NCBI RefSeq assembly: GCF_027487935.1
Contig: NZ_JAIYCP010000002.1
Location: 1 to 64,000 of the forward strand
Length of the DNA: 64,000 bases
Direction: 5' to 3'
DNA from: Brevundimonas sp.
GTDB taxonomy: Bacteria > Pseudomonadota > Alphaproteobacteria > Caulobacterales > Caulobacteraceae
The position numbers were made by a program, and so were the translations under genes. The notes under the pieces are model-generated. The model was not told where the DNA came from and ran no database searches. It saw only the letters and a program-made list of their open reading frames with translations. How positions within the stretch are numbered: position 1 is the stretch's first letter; every line of letters starts with the position of its first letter. Shown in pieces: positions 48,986 to 56,752 of this stretch.

Positions 48986-50833
48986 ATGCACGAGACGACC
49001 AGCATGGGTCTGGGCCACGTGGTGGCGCTGCTGGCGGCCATGGTCATCGCCGCCACCCTGTTCCGCCGCTTCGGCCTCGGCGCCGTGCTCGGCTATCTGG
49101 CCGCCGGCCTCTTGGTCGGGCCGTCGGGGCTGGGCGTCGTCAGCGATCCTGAATCCGTCCTGCACGTCGCCGAACTCGGCGTCGTCATGTTCCTGTTCAT
49201 CATCGGTCTTGAGATGCGGCCCGCCCGCCTGTGGAGCCTGCGCCGGGAAATCTTCGGCCTCGGCGCGGTGCAGGTGCTGGCCTGCGCCCTGCTGCTCACA
49301 GGGATCGCCCTGCTGGCCGGACTGGCCTGGTATGCCGCGCTGATCGCCGGCTTCGGCTTTGCCCTCTCGTCCACCGCCATCGTCATGCAACTGCTGCAGG
49401 AGCGGAACGAGAACGCTGACCCACCCGGTCAGCGCGTCGTCTCCATCCTGCTGTTCGAGGACCTCGCCATCGTGCCGCTGCTGGCGCTGGTGGCGGTGCT
49501 GGCCGGAACCTACGGCGCTTCGGTCGAGACCGGCCATCCAATCTGGATGACCGTCGGCCTCGCCGTCGCGGCGGTGGCCCTGGTCTATGTCGCCGGCCGC
49601 TGGGTCGTGAATCCCTTCTTCCGCCTGCTGGCCCGCTACGGCGGCCGCGAGGTCATGACCATGGGCGCCCTTCTGGTCGTGCTCGGCGCCGCCTGGGCCA
49701 TGGATCTCGGCGGTCTGTCCATGGCCATGGGGGCCTTCCTCGCCGGGGTGTTGCTCTCGGAATCGACCTTCCGTCATCAGCTTGAGGCCGATGTCGAACC
49801 CTTCCGCGGCCTGTTGCTGGGCCTGTTCTTCCTCAGCGTCGGCATGTCGCTGGACCTTCGGGTGGTGGTCGCCGACTGGGCCTGGGTGCTGGGCGGGCTG
49901 GCCGCCTTCATGTCCGCCAAGATGATCGCGGTCTATGCCGTCGCCCGCATCCGGCAGACGCACGGCGAGGGCCTGTTGCGCGCGGCCCTGATGGGTGAGG
50001 GCGGCGAGTTCGCCTTCGTTCTCTATTCGACGGCCTTCGCCGCCGGTCTGTTCGACGCCCGCACCGCCGCCATCCTCGCCGCGGTCGTCATCCTGTCCAT
50101 GGTCCTGACCCCGCTCCGGGTCATGCTGGCCGACCGGTTGCGCCCGAAGGAGGCGGTCTCGATGGACGGCATCGACCACGCCGCCGACCTGCGCGAGCGG
50201 GTCCTGATCATCGGCTTCGGCCGCTTTGCCCAGGTCGTCTCCCAACCCCTGCTGACCCGCGACATCGACGTCTCCATCATCGACCATGACGTCGAAATGA
50301 TCCGGGCCGCCGGCAATTTCGGCTTCAAGGTCTATTATGGCGACGGGTCGCGACTGGACGTGCTGCGGGCATCCGGAGCTGACCGCGCCGAAACCATACT
50401 CGTCTGCGTCGACAAGCCCGAGGTGGCCGACCATATCGTCGAACTGGTCAAGGCCGAGTTCCCCCTGACCAGGTTGTTCGTCCGCGCCTATGACCGCGGG
50501 CATTCCATCCGGCTGGTCAAGGCCGGTGTCGAATACCAGCTGCGCGAAACCTTCGAGAGCGCCCTGGTGTTCGGCCATCAGGTGCTGATCGATCTCGGCT
50601 TCTCCGACGCCGAAGCGCGCGAAACCATCGAGGAGGTTCGCCGCCGCGACGAGGAGCGCTTCACCCTGCAGCTGTCCGGTGGTGCCCAGGCCGGACGCGC
50701 CCTGATGCGCGGCAACGCCGTCACGCCCCAGCCCGCGCCCTACGTCAAACCCCGCCGCGAGGGCCAGGCCCTCAACGACGAGGCCGCCGGGGTGCTGGAC
50801 GGTGAGGACGGGCGGGACAAGGTCGGGACCTGA
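48986..50833 (+). CDS. Kef-type cation:proton antiporter with TrkA-N domain
   Basis: AAGLLVGPSGLGVV, many TM, VLIIGFGRFAQVVSQPLL TrkA-N. Confidence 0.94.
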   Translation: MHETTSMGLGHVVALLAAMVIAATLFRRFGLGAVLGYLAAGLLVGPSGLGVVSDPESVLHVAELGVVMFLFIIGLEMRPARLWSLRREIFGLGAVQVLACALLLTGIALLAGLAWYAALIAGFGFALSSTAIVMQLLQERNENADPPGQRVVSILLFEDLAIVPLLALVAVLAGTYGASVETGHPIWMTVGLAVAAVALVYVAGRWVVNPFFRLLARYGGREVMTMGALLVVLGAAWAMDLGGLSMAMGAFLAGVLLSESTFRHQLEADVEPFRGLLLGLFFLSVGMSLDLRVVVADWAWVLGGLAAFMSAKMIAVYAVARIRQTHGEGLLRAALMGEGGEFAFVLYSTAFAAGLFDARTAAILAAVVILSMVLTPLRVMLADRLRPKEAVSMDGIDHAADLRERVLIIGFGRFAQVVSQPLLTRDIDVSIIDHDVEMIRAAGNFGFKVYYGDGSRLDVLRASGADRAETILVCVDKPEVADHIVELVKAEFPLTRLFVRAYDRGHSIRLVKAGVEYQLRETFESALVFGHQVLIDLGFSDAEARETIEEVRRRDEERFTLQLSGGAQAGRALMRGNAVTPQPAPYVKPRREGQALNDEAAGVLDGEDGRDKVGT

Positions 50834-50874
50834 CGGTCGCGTCCGCCCCCGCTTCGGTGTAAGGACGCGGCCCG

Positions 50875-51888
50875 ATGAACCGCCGTCTCTCGATCGCGCC
50901 CATGATGGACTGGACCGACCGGCATTGCCGGGCGTTCCATCGCGCCCTGACGGCCGAGGCCCTGCTCTATACCGAGATGGTCACCGCCCCGGCGGTGGTG
51001 AACGGCGACCGGGAGCGGCTTCTGGGGTTCGACGCGCTCGAACATCCGGTGGCCCTGCAGATCGGCGGCTCCGACCCGGACCAGCTGGCCGAGGCGGCGC
51101 GGATCGGCGAGGCCTTCGGCTATGACGAGATCAATCTGAACGTCGGCTGCCCCTCCGACCGGGTCCAGTCGGGCCGGTTCGGCGCCTGCCTGATGCGCGA
51201 GCCGCAGCTGGTCGCGGACTGTATGGCGGCCATCAAGGCGGCCGTATCGGTCCCCGCCACCGTCAAATGCCGGATCGGCGTCGATGACCAGGACCCGCAG
51301 GTCTCGCTGTTCGCCACCGTGGACGCCTGCGCCGCCGTCGGGATCGAGGTCTTCATCGTCCACGCCCGCAAGGCCTGGCTGCAAGGCCTGTCGCCCAGGG
51401 AGAACCGGGATGTGCCGCCGCTGGACTATGGCCTCGTGCGCCGGCTCAAGCGTGAAAGGCCCCATCTGTCCATCTCGATCAACGGCGGCATCACCTCGCT
51501 GGACGAGGCCGAGGCCCATCTGGATGACAGCGACGGGGTTCAGCTGGACGGAGTCATGATGGGCCGTGCCGCCTATCATGAGCCGGCGCTTCTCGGTCAG
51601 GCCGACCGCCGCCTGTTCGGGGCCGCGACCCCCGATGTCGACGCCTTCGCCGCCCTCGACCGCTATCGCCCCTATCTGGCTGCGCGGCTGGAAGAGGGCG
51701 TCGCCCTGCCGGCCATGACCCGGCACATGCTCGGCCTGATGCACGGCCGCCCCGGAGCCCGCGCCTTCCGCCGCATCCTGACGGTGGAGTCCATCGGGGT
51801 CGGTGCCGGTCTCGAGGTGCTGGACCGCGCGGTGGACGCCGTGCGCGAAGCCGGGGCGCGGTTCGAGGCCCGCGGCGAGGCGGCCTGA
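50875..51888 (+). CDS. dusA: tRNA-dihydrouridine(20/20a) synthase DusA
   Basis: RLSIAPMMDWTDRHCRAFHR; NLNVGCPSDRVQSGRFGACLM. Confidence 0.96.
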   Translation: MNRRLSIAPMMDWTDRHCRAFHRALTAEALLYTEMVTAPAVVNGDRERLLGFDALEHPVALQIGGSDPDQLAEAARIGEAFGYDEINLNVGCPSDRVQSGRFGACLMREPQLVADCMAAIKAAVSVPATVKCRIGVDDQDPQVSLFATVDACAAVGIEVFIVHARKAWLQGLSPRENRDVPPLDYGLVRRLKRERPHLSISINGGITSLDEAEAHLDDSDGVQLDGVMMGRAAYHEPALLGQADRRLFGAATPDVDAFAALDRYRPYLAARLEEGVALPAMTRHMLGLMHGRPGARAFRRILTVESIGVGAGLEVLDRAVDAVREAGARFEARGEAA

Positions 51889-51918
51889 TCGCCACCCCGC
51901 CTCAGGCGGAAAGAGGCG

Positions 51919-52326
51919 TCAGGGGGCCTTGTCGCCGAGCAGCCGGAACAGGCCGATCAGGCTCCTGATCGTGAACCAGACAGTCAGCAACAGCAGGCTG
52001 AGTCCCAGCAGCACGGCGACCGGGGCCAGGATCAGGCCCATCACCGGCGCGATGAAGATCGACACAAGCCAGGCCCCGATGCCGGTCCACAGCAGGAGGG
52101 TCCACCAGAACACCGACCAGAACAGTCGGATCTGGGCGTCGATATGGGCTCGTGACAGGCCGTCCGAGCCGCTGCGCCCGGCATAGGCGACGATCAGGCC
52201 GACGATGACCAGCAGGTTGGCGCTGGGCAGGGACAGGATGTACAGGCCCCAGGCGATCAGGGCCGCCGGCTTGCCTTCGGACTCATGGCCGGGGGCGAAA
52301 CGGGGTTCTCGCGGGGCATCGGCCAT
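51919..52326 (-). CDS. membrane protein, DUF4870-like
   Basis: Several TM segments; AHIDAQIRLFWSVFWWTLLL. Confidence 0.7.
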   Translation of the reverse strand: MADAPREPRFAPGHESEGKPAALIAWGLYILSLPSANLLVIVGLIVAYAGRSGSDGLSRAHIDAQIRLFWSVFWWTLLLWTGIGAWLVSIFIAPVMGLILAPVAVLLGLSLLLLTVWFTIRSLIGLFRLLGDKAP

Positions 52327-52338
52327 GGCGTCCCGCCG

Positions 52339-52971
52339 TCAGATCCACCAGCCGAGCGGATCGGTAATCTCCCGGCCGGACTTCAGGGCCCAGACACCCG
52401 AAGCGCCGCGCGCCAGTATCCAGATCGCCAGGGCGAACAGGATCGGCACCCCCAGTGCAAACGGCGCCGCCAGCAGGATCACCCCCGCAACAGCCACCAC
52501 CGCTGCCGCCCACAGGGTGCGTCTCTGGTAGATGAAATGCGACGCCGAAAGGTCGTCGTCCGGCTCGTCCCGCCCGGTCACAGCGAACAGGGCGATCGCC
52601 GCTGACACGCCCACGGTCGGCACAGCGAGCAGGATCAGGGCATAGACGGCGAACAGGCCCAGGCCTCCGCCGGGGATGGCCGGGGCTGCGTCCCGGCGGC
52701 GCTTTCGCATCGGAAATTCGCTTGAAGGGGTGAAGAGGGTGCCGGCCTCGACCGGGCCGGGCTCCGGCGGCAAGGGCTTGTCCCCGGGTTCCGGTTCCGG
52801 CTCGGGCTCAGGCTCCGGTTCGGGCTCCGGCTCCGGCTCGGGCTCAGGCTCATGACGCAGTCGCCCCTGCAGCGACGCTGGTGTGGCGAAGCCGATCAGG
52901 TCGTCATCATGGACGTCCGCCTGGTCGACCAGGGGGGCGTCCGCGGGGGGAAGATCGCCGGGTTCGGCCAT
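52339..52971 (-). CDS. membrane protein with Glu-Pro repeat
   Basis: (EP)n tract followed by TM segments. Confidence 0.7.
   Translation of the reverse strand: MAEPGDLPPADAPLVDQADVHDDDLIGFATPASLQGRLRHEPEPEPEPEPEPEPEPEPEPEPGDKPLPPEPGPVEAGTLFTPSSEFPMRKRRRDAAPAIPGGGLGLFAVYALILLAVPTVGVSAAIALFAVTGRDEPDDDLSASHFIYQRRTLWAAAVVAVAGVILLAAPFALGVPILFALAIWILARGASGVWALKSGREITDPLGWWI
52793..52852. repeat. 6-bp microsatellite coding for (Glu-Pro)n
   Basis: Degenerate hexamer run GGCTC(A/C/G)/GGTTC(C/G). Confidence 0.85.
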
Positions 52972-53041
52972 CGGATATCCTTAAGTCCGGCCCCAGTAAT
53001 GACCGCGCCTCGCCTTTGGCGCAACCGTCGGGGGCAATGCG

Positions 53042-53446
53042 TCAGCGCGCCAGCACCAGCTCGCAGCCGGCGGCGGCGGCGGCCTCCAGAGCACCCGGCT
53101 TTTCGATCCGCACGGTGCAGCGCCGCACCCGGCCATCGTCCAGACACGCCACGGCCAGCCGTTCGGCAAAGGTCTCCACAAGTCCGACATGGCCCTCGGC
53201 CACGATGGCACGGGCCGCAGAGGCCACGGTCTCATAGTTGATCGTGTCCGCCAGCCGCTCGACCGGCATCGGGCCGAGCTCCAGCGTCACATCGATGACC
53301 AGGGTCTGCAGCCGACCCTGTTCATGGGCGTGCACCCCGATTCCCGCCTCGACCTTCAGGCCCCGCACGAACACGGTCAGGGCCTCGCGGCGCGGGGCGT
53401 CCCCGGAAACAGGTGCCGCGGGAAAGGGCAGGGGCGATACGGTCAA
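53042..53446 (-). CDS. folB: dihydroneopterin aldolase
   Basis: VFVRGLKVEAGIGVHAHEQGRLQTLVIDVTLE; NYETVASAARAIV. Confidence 0.9.
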   Translation of the reverse strand: MTVSPLPFPAAPVSGDAPRREALTVFVRGLKVEAGIGVHAHEQGRLQTLVIDVTLELGPMPVERLADTINYETVASAARAIVAEGHVGLVETFAERLAVACLDDGRVRRCTVRIEKPGALEAAAAAGCELVLAR

Positions 53447-53449
53447 GGC

Positions 53450-54229
53450 CTACTCCACAATGTCCGGGGTCTGCCAGGCCAGGTGCTGGCCCCCGTCGAC
53501 GGCGATCATCTGTCCGGTCACCAGGTCCGCGTCGACCAGCCAGAGCACGGTCCGGGCGATCGCCTCCGGACTGCCGGGCCGCCCCATGGGCACGGCTGCG
53601 GCCTCGGCGGCGAAGGTCTCGGCGGTCTGATGCACCGACGGCAGGACCGGTCCGGGCCCGACGCCGTTGACGCGGATACGCGGGGCCAGCGCCTGGGCCA
53701 TGGTCCGGGTCGCGACCCACAGCGCCGACTTCGACAGGCCGTAGGAAAAGAAGCGCGGATCGGGCTTCAGCACCCGCTGGTCCAGAATATTGATGATGGA
53801 CGCGCCCTCGGCCGCCTGGGCCGCAAACGCCTGGGCCAGCAGCACCGGTGCGCGCAGATTGACGTCCATATGCGCGGCCCAGCTCTCGCCGGTCAGGGTG
53901 TCCAGCCGGTCATCGGCGAACAGCGAGGCATTGTTGACCAGCACCGACAGCGGCCCCAGCGCCGCGACGGCCCGGCCGACCAGGGCCCCGGTCGCTTCGG
54001 CGTCTGCGAGGTCGGCCGACAGGCAGACGGCGCGTCGGCCGAGGGCCCGGATCCCGTCCGCCAGCTGCGCGGCCTCGTCGCCCGATTCGCGATGGTGGAT
54101 CGCCAGGTCGAAACCGGCGGCGGCCAGCTCAAGACAGATCGCCCGGCCGATGCGCTTGGCCCCGCCGGTGACAAGGGCAGCACCACGGCTGGCGGAGACG
54201 TCAGTCAACCCGGCCGAACTCGACGACAT
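53450..54229 (-). CDS. SDR family oxidoreductase (pteridine-reductase-like context)
   Basis: AALVTGGAKRIGRAICLELAAAGFDLAIH; VNNASLF; YGLSKSAL; adjacent to folB. Start may be ATG 54229 or TTG 54208. Confidence 0.9.
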   Translation of the reverse strand: MSSSSAGLTDVSASRGAALVTGGAKRIGRAICLELAAAGFDLAIHHRESGDEAAQLADGIRALGRRAVCLSADLADAEATGALVGRAVAALGPLSVLVNNASLFADDRLDTLTGESWAAHMDVNLRAPVLLAQAFAAQAAEGASIINILDQRVLKPDPRFFSYGLSKSALWVATRTMAQALAPRIRVNGVGPGPVLPSVHQTAETFAAEAAAVPMGRPGSPEAIARTVLWLVDADLVTGQMIAVDGGQHLAWQTPDIVE

Positions 54230-54281
54230 TGATGACGGCAAGAACGGCGACAAAGCCGAGGATGATATAGAGGGCCAGCAT
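54201..54281 (-). CDS. 26-aa predicted small membrane protein
   Basis: MLALYIILGFVAVLAVINVVEFGRVD with AGGAG 8 nt upstream of ATG; not in the ORF track (below length cutoff). Confidence 0.55.
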   Translation of the reverse strand: MLALYIILGFVAVLAVINVVEFGRVD

Positions 54282-54360
54282 GGAAACGCTCCTTTAGCGC
54301 GCCCGCAATAAAGCCCTGCGCCCTGCTGTTCAAGGCGGCGCGAGGCCCTATCGTCGCCCC

Positions 54361-54834
54361 ATGACGACATGGCGCACCCGGATCGAGCCCTTCACCCGCC
54401 CCCTGTTCTTCGCCTGGTCGCGGATCAGCCGCGGCATGACCCTCGGCGTGCGCGGCGTGGCGATCGATTCCGCCGGCCGCGTCCTGCTGGTCAAACACAC
54501 CTATCTCCACGGCTGGTGGCTGCCCGGCGGCGGCGTCGAGCGCGGCCAGACCTGCGAGGAGGCGCTGATCCGCGAGCTGCGCGAGGAGGCCGGTCTAATC
54601 ATCGAGGGCCGCCCGACCCTGGTCAGCGTCCATTCCAACGAACGCTTCTTCCGCGGCGACCATGTGCTGGTCTACCGCATCGACCGCTTCTCGATGACCG
54701 ACCGCGCCAGCCACGGCGAGATCGCCGCGGTCGGCTGGTTCGACCCGCAGGCCCTGCCGGAGGACACGCACCGCGCGACGCGGGACCGGCTGGGGGAGAT
54801 TTTCTCCGGCGCGGCCGGCATGACAGACTGGTAG
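54361..54834 (+). CDS. NUDIX hydrolase
   Basis: GGGVERGQTCEEALIRELREEAGL Nudix box. Confidence 0.94.
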   Translation: MTTWRTRIEPFTRPLFFAWSRISRGMTLGVRGVAIDSAGRVLLVKHTYLHGWWLPGGGVERGQTCEEALIRELREEAGLIIEGRPTLVSVHSNERFFRGDHVLVYRIDRFSMTDRASHGEIAAVGWFDPQALPEDTHRATRDRLGEIFSGAAGMTDW

Positions 54835-54843
54835 CCAGACCCC

Positions 54844-54966
54844 ATGAACCCGACCCTGCTCGCCATGATCGCCGTCGTCATCGGCGAGGCCGCCACGGCC
54901 CTGCAGGCTCCGACCAGTGCGAAGATGATGACCGCCGCGGGCTCGCCGGTGAATGCCGCCTTCGTC
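54844..54966 (+). pseudogene. 5' fragment of a DMT (YdcZ-like) transporter gene
   Basis: MNPTLLAMIAVVIGEAATALQAPTSAKMMTAAGSPVNAAFV matches the start of the intact gene at 55998. Confidence 0.85.
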
Positions 54967-55088
54967 AGGTGCCAGGCAGGCGATGCAGCAAAGTCCCGAA
55001 GGACTGCACCCTGTCGCGTGAGTTGGTTTTCACGTTGACAGCTACCCGTTTTCACCTGAACCGCGTTGCCCGGTCCAATGGAGTGACG

Positions 55089-55760
55089 ATGAAACATTCT
55101 ATACAAGACGAGCGCTACGGTCGCCTGTTTGCCGGCTTTATCGCGGCGGGCTCCTTAATCGGCATCATCCCGCCGCTACAGCTTTTGCTTGAGGACGGAA
55201 GGGGCCTGGTCGAAGCGCTGTGGCAGATGCTGCGTCCCTTTACAATTACGACTAACCTGCTGATTGTAATCGTATTCGGATCCATTGCGGTTAGAGGGGC
55301 AGAGCGGGTGTCTGCGCTTCTGATCGGTGCTGTGATGCTTGCGATCCTGCTCGTCGGCATCATTTTCAACTTGGTTCTGGGGCAAATCCCGCAACTCAAC
55401 TGGTGGACTTTCCTTGGAGACAGCTTGCACCACCACATTGCTCCGGTCGCAGTACCGCTATGGTGGCTGATCTATGCGCCCCACGGAAGGCTGCGTTGGC
55501 ATGCGCCGCTGGTCTGGGCGTTATACCCGCTTGCTTATTCAGCCTACAGTCTTGCGCGCGCCGAATTCGAGCCAGTCTCGGCGTTACGCTATCCCTATTT
55601 CTTTATGAACGTAGACATGCTCGGCTGGAGTGGTGTGCTGTTTAACCTTGCGATTATCGCCGCCGCTTTCACGGCGATAGGCTTTCTGATTGTATTGGTT
55701 GATCGGCGTCTCGCGCGCGGCAAACAACAAAGTCCCGAGTCAACTGTTCGCAAGGTATGA
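55089..55760 (+). CDS. Pr6Pr/FAR-17a-like membrane protein
   Basis: Multi-TM; TITTNLLIVIVFG, DSLHHHIAPVAVPLWWLIYAP; visibly lower GC than its neighbours. Confidence 0.75.
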   Translation: MKHSIQDERYGRLFAGFIAAGSLIGIIPPLQLLLEDGRGLVEALWQMLRPFTITTNLLIVIVFGSIAVRGAERVSALLIGAVMLAILLVGIIFNLVLGQIPQLNWWTFLGDSLHHHIAPVAVPLWWLIYAPHGRLRWHAPLVWALYPLAYSAYSLARAEFEPVSALRYPYFFMNVDMLGWSGVLFNLAIIAAAFTAIGFLIVLVDRRLARGKQQSPESTVRKV

Positions 55761-55848
55761 CCGGCGACCTGGGCAGCAGGGTGTTGCGCCCTTTGGAGCG
55801 CATTCCACCGTTAACCCGCCATCCAGAAGCCTTGGGGTGCCGCCCGCC

Positions 55849-55988
55849 TGACCGACCGCACCAGCCACGGCGAGATCGCGGCTATCGGCTGGTTCGACCC
55901 GCAGGCCCTGCCGGAGGACATGCACCGCGCGACGCGGGACCGGCTGGGGGAAATCTTCAGCGGTGCGGACACCGCGACAAGCTGGTAG
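55849..55988 (+). pseudogene. 3' fragment of a NUDIX hydrolase gene
   Basis: TDRTSHGEIAAIGWFDPQALPEDMHRATRDRLGEIFSGADTATSW* matches the C-terminus of the intact NUDIX gene. Confidence 0.85.
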
Positions 55989-55997
55989 CCAGACCCC

Positions 55998-56444
55998 ATG
56001 AACCCCAACCTCTTCGCCATGATCGCCGTCGTCCTCGCAGGCGGGGCCACCGCGCTTCAGGCCCCGACCAATGCCAAGATGATGGGCGCCGTCGGTTCGC
56101 CGGTGAACGCCGCCTTCGTCTCCTTCGCCGTCGGCACGGCGGCGCTGGGCATCCTCGCCGTGATCCTGCAGGCCAAGCCCGATGTCGCGGCGGCGCGGGG
56201 CCTGCCCTGGTATGCCTGGGTCGGCGGCCTCTATGGCGCGATCTTCGTCGTGGCGGCGGCCTGGGGCGTGCCGCGCCTCGGCGTCGCCCTGACCATCACC
56301 CTGATGGTCGCCGGCCAGCTGCTGATCGGCCTGATCCTCGACCATTTCGGAGCCTTCGGCACGCCGCAGCACCCGATCAGCCTGGGCCGCCTCGCCGGCA
56401 TCGCCCTGGTTCTGGCCGGTGTCCTTATGGTCCGCCGCTTCTAG
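55998..56444 (+). CDS. DMT family transporter (YdcZ/DUF606-like)
   Basis: ATALQAPTNAKMMGAVGSPVNAAFVSFAVG; four or five TM. Confidence 0.9.
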   Translation: MNPNLFAMIAVVLAGGATALQAPTNAKMMGAVGSPVNAAFVSFAVGTAALGILAVILQAKPDVAAARGLPWYAWVGGLYGAIFVVAAAWGVPRLGVALTITLMVAGQLLIGLILDHFGAFGTPQHPISLGRLAGIALVLAGVLMVRRF

Positions 56445-56480
56445 GGCGGACCTGTCGAACCAATCCGCACGCCTTGTCAT

Positions 56481-56693
56481 CCCGGACACCGCGCAGCGGT
56501 GATCCGGGACGCCCGGTACATGGACACCTTCCTCCCGGAAGCGGCGACAGCCGCTATCCGGGAGACAGGTCGGGACACACTGCGGCGGCAACCCTTCTCC
56601 CGGACAATCGCGTTGCGATTTCCGGGAGGGCCCGGAGGATGAGGGCACGCCGTCCCGGCTCTTCCCCCGGCTTTCGCCGGGGTTCGGCCGGGA
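56481..56693. repeat. cluster of four REP-like hairpins with CCCGGA/TCCGGG-type stems
   Basis: Hairpins at 56481-56508, 56532-56564, 56597-56628 and 56653-56693. Confidence 0.75.
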
Positions 56694-56752
56694 TCACAAA
56701 TCCTCCGCAGATGGCCCGCCCGCCTTCGCGACCGGGATGAGACGCGCCTATA

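Noticed and set aside
46940-50578. 1212-aa minus-strand ORF
   Set aside because: Only the C-terminal part (from ATG 48823) is VWA protein; the rest is a His/Gly/Asp/Gln-rich antisense shadow of the Kef antiporter.
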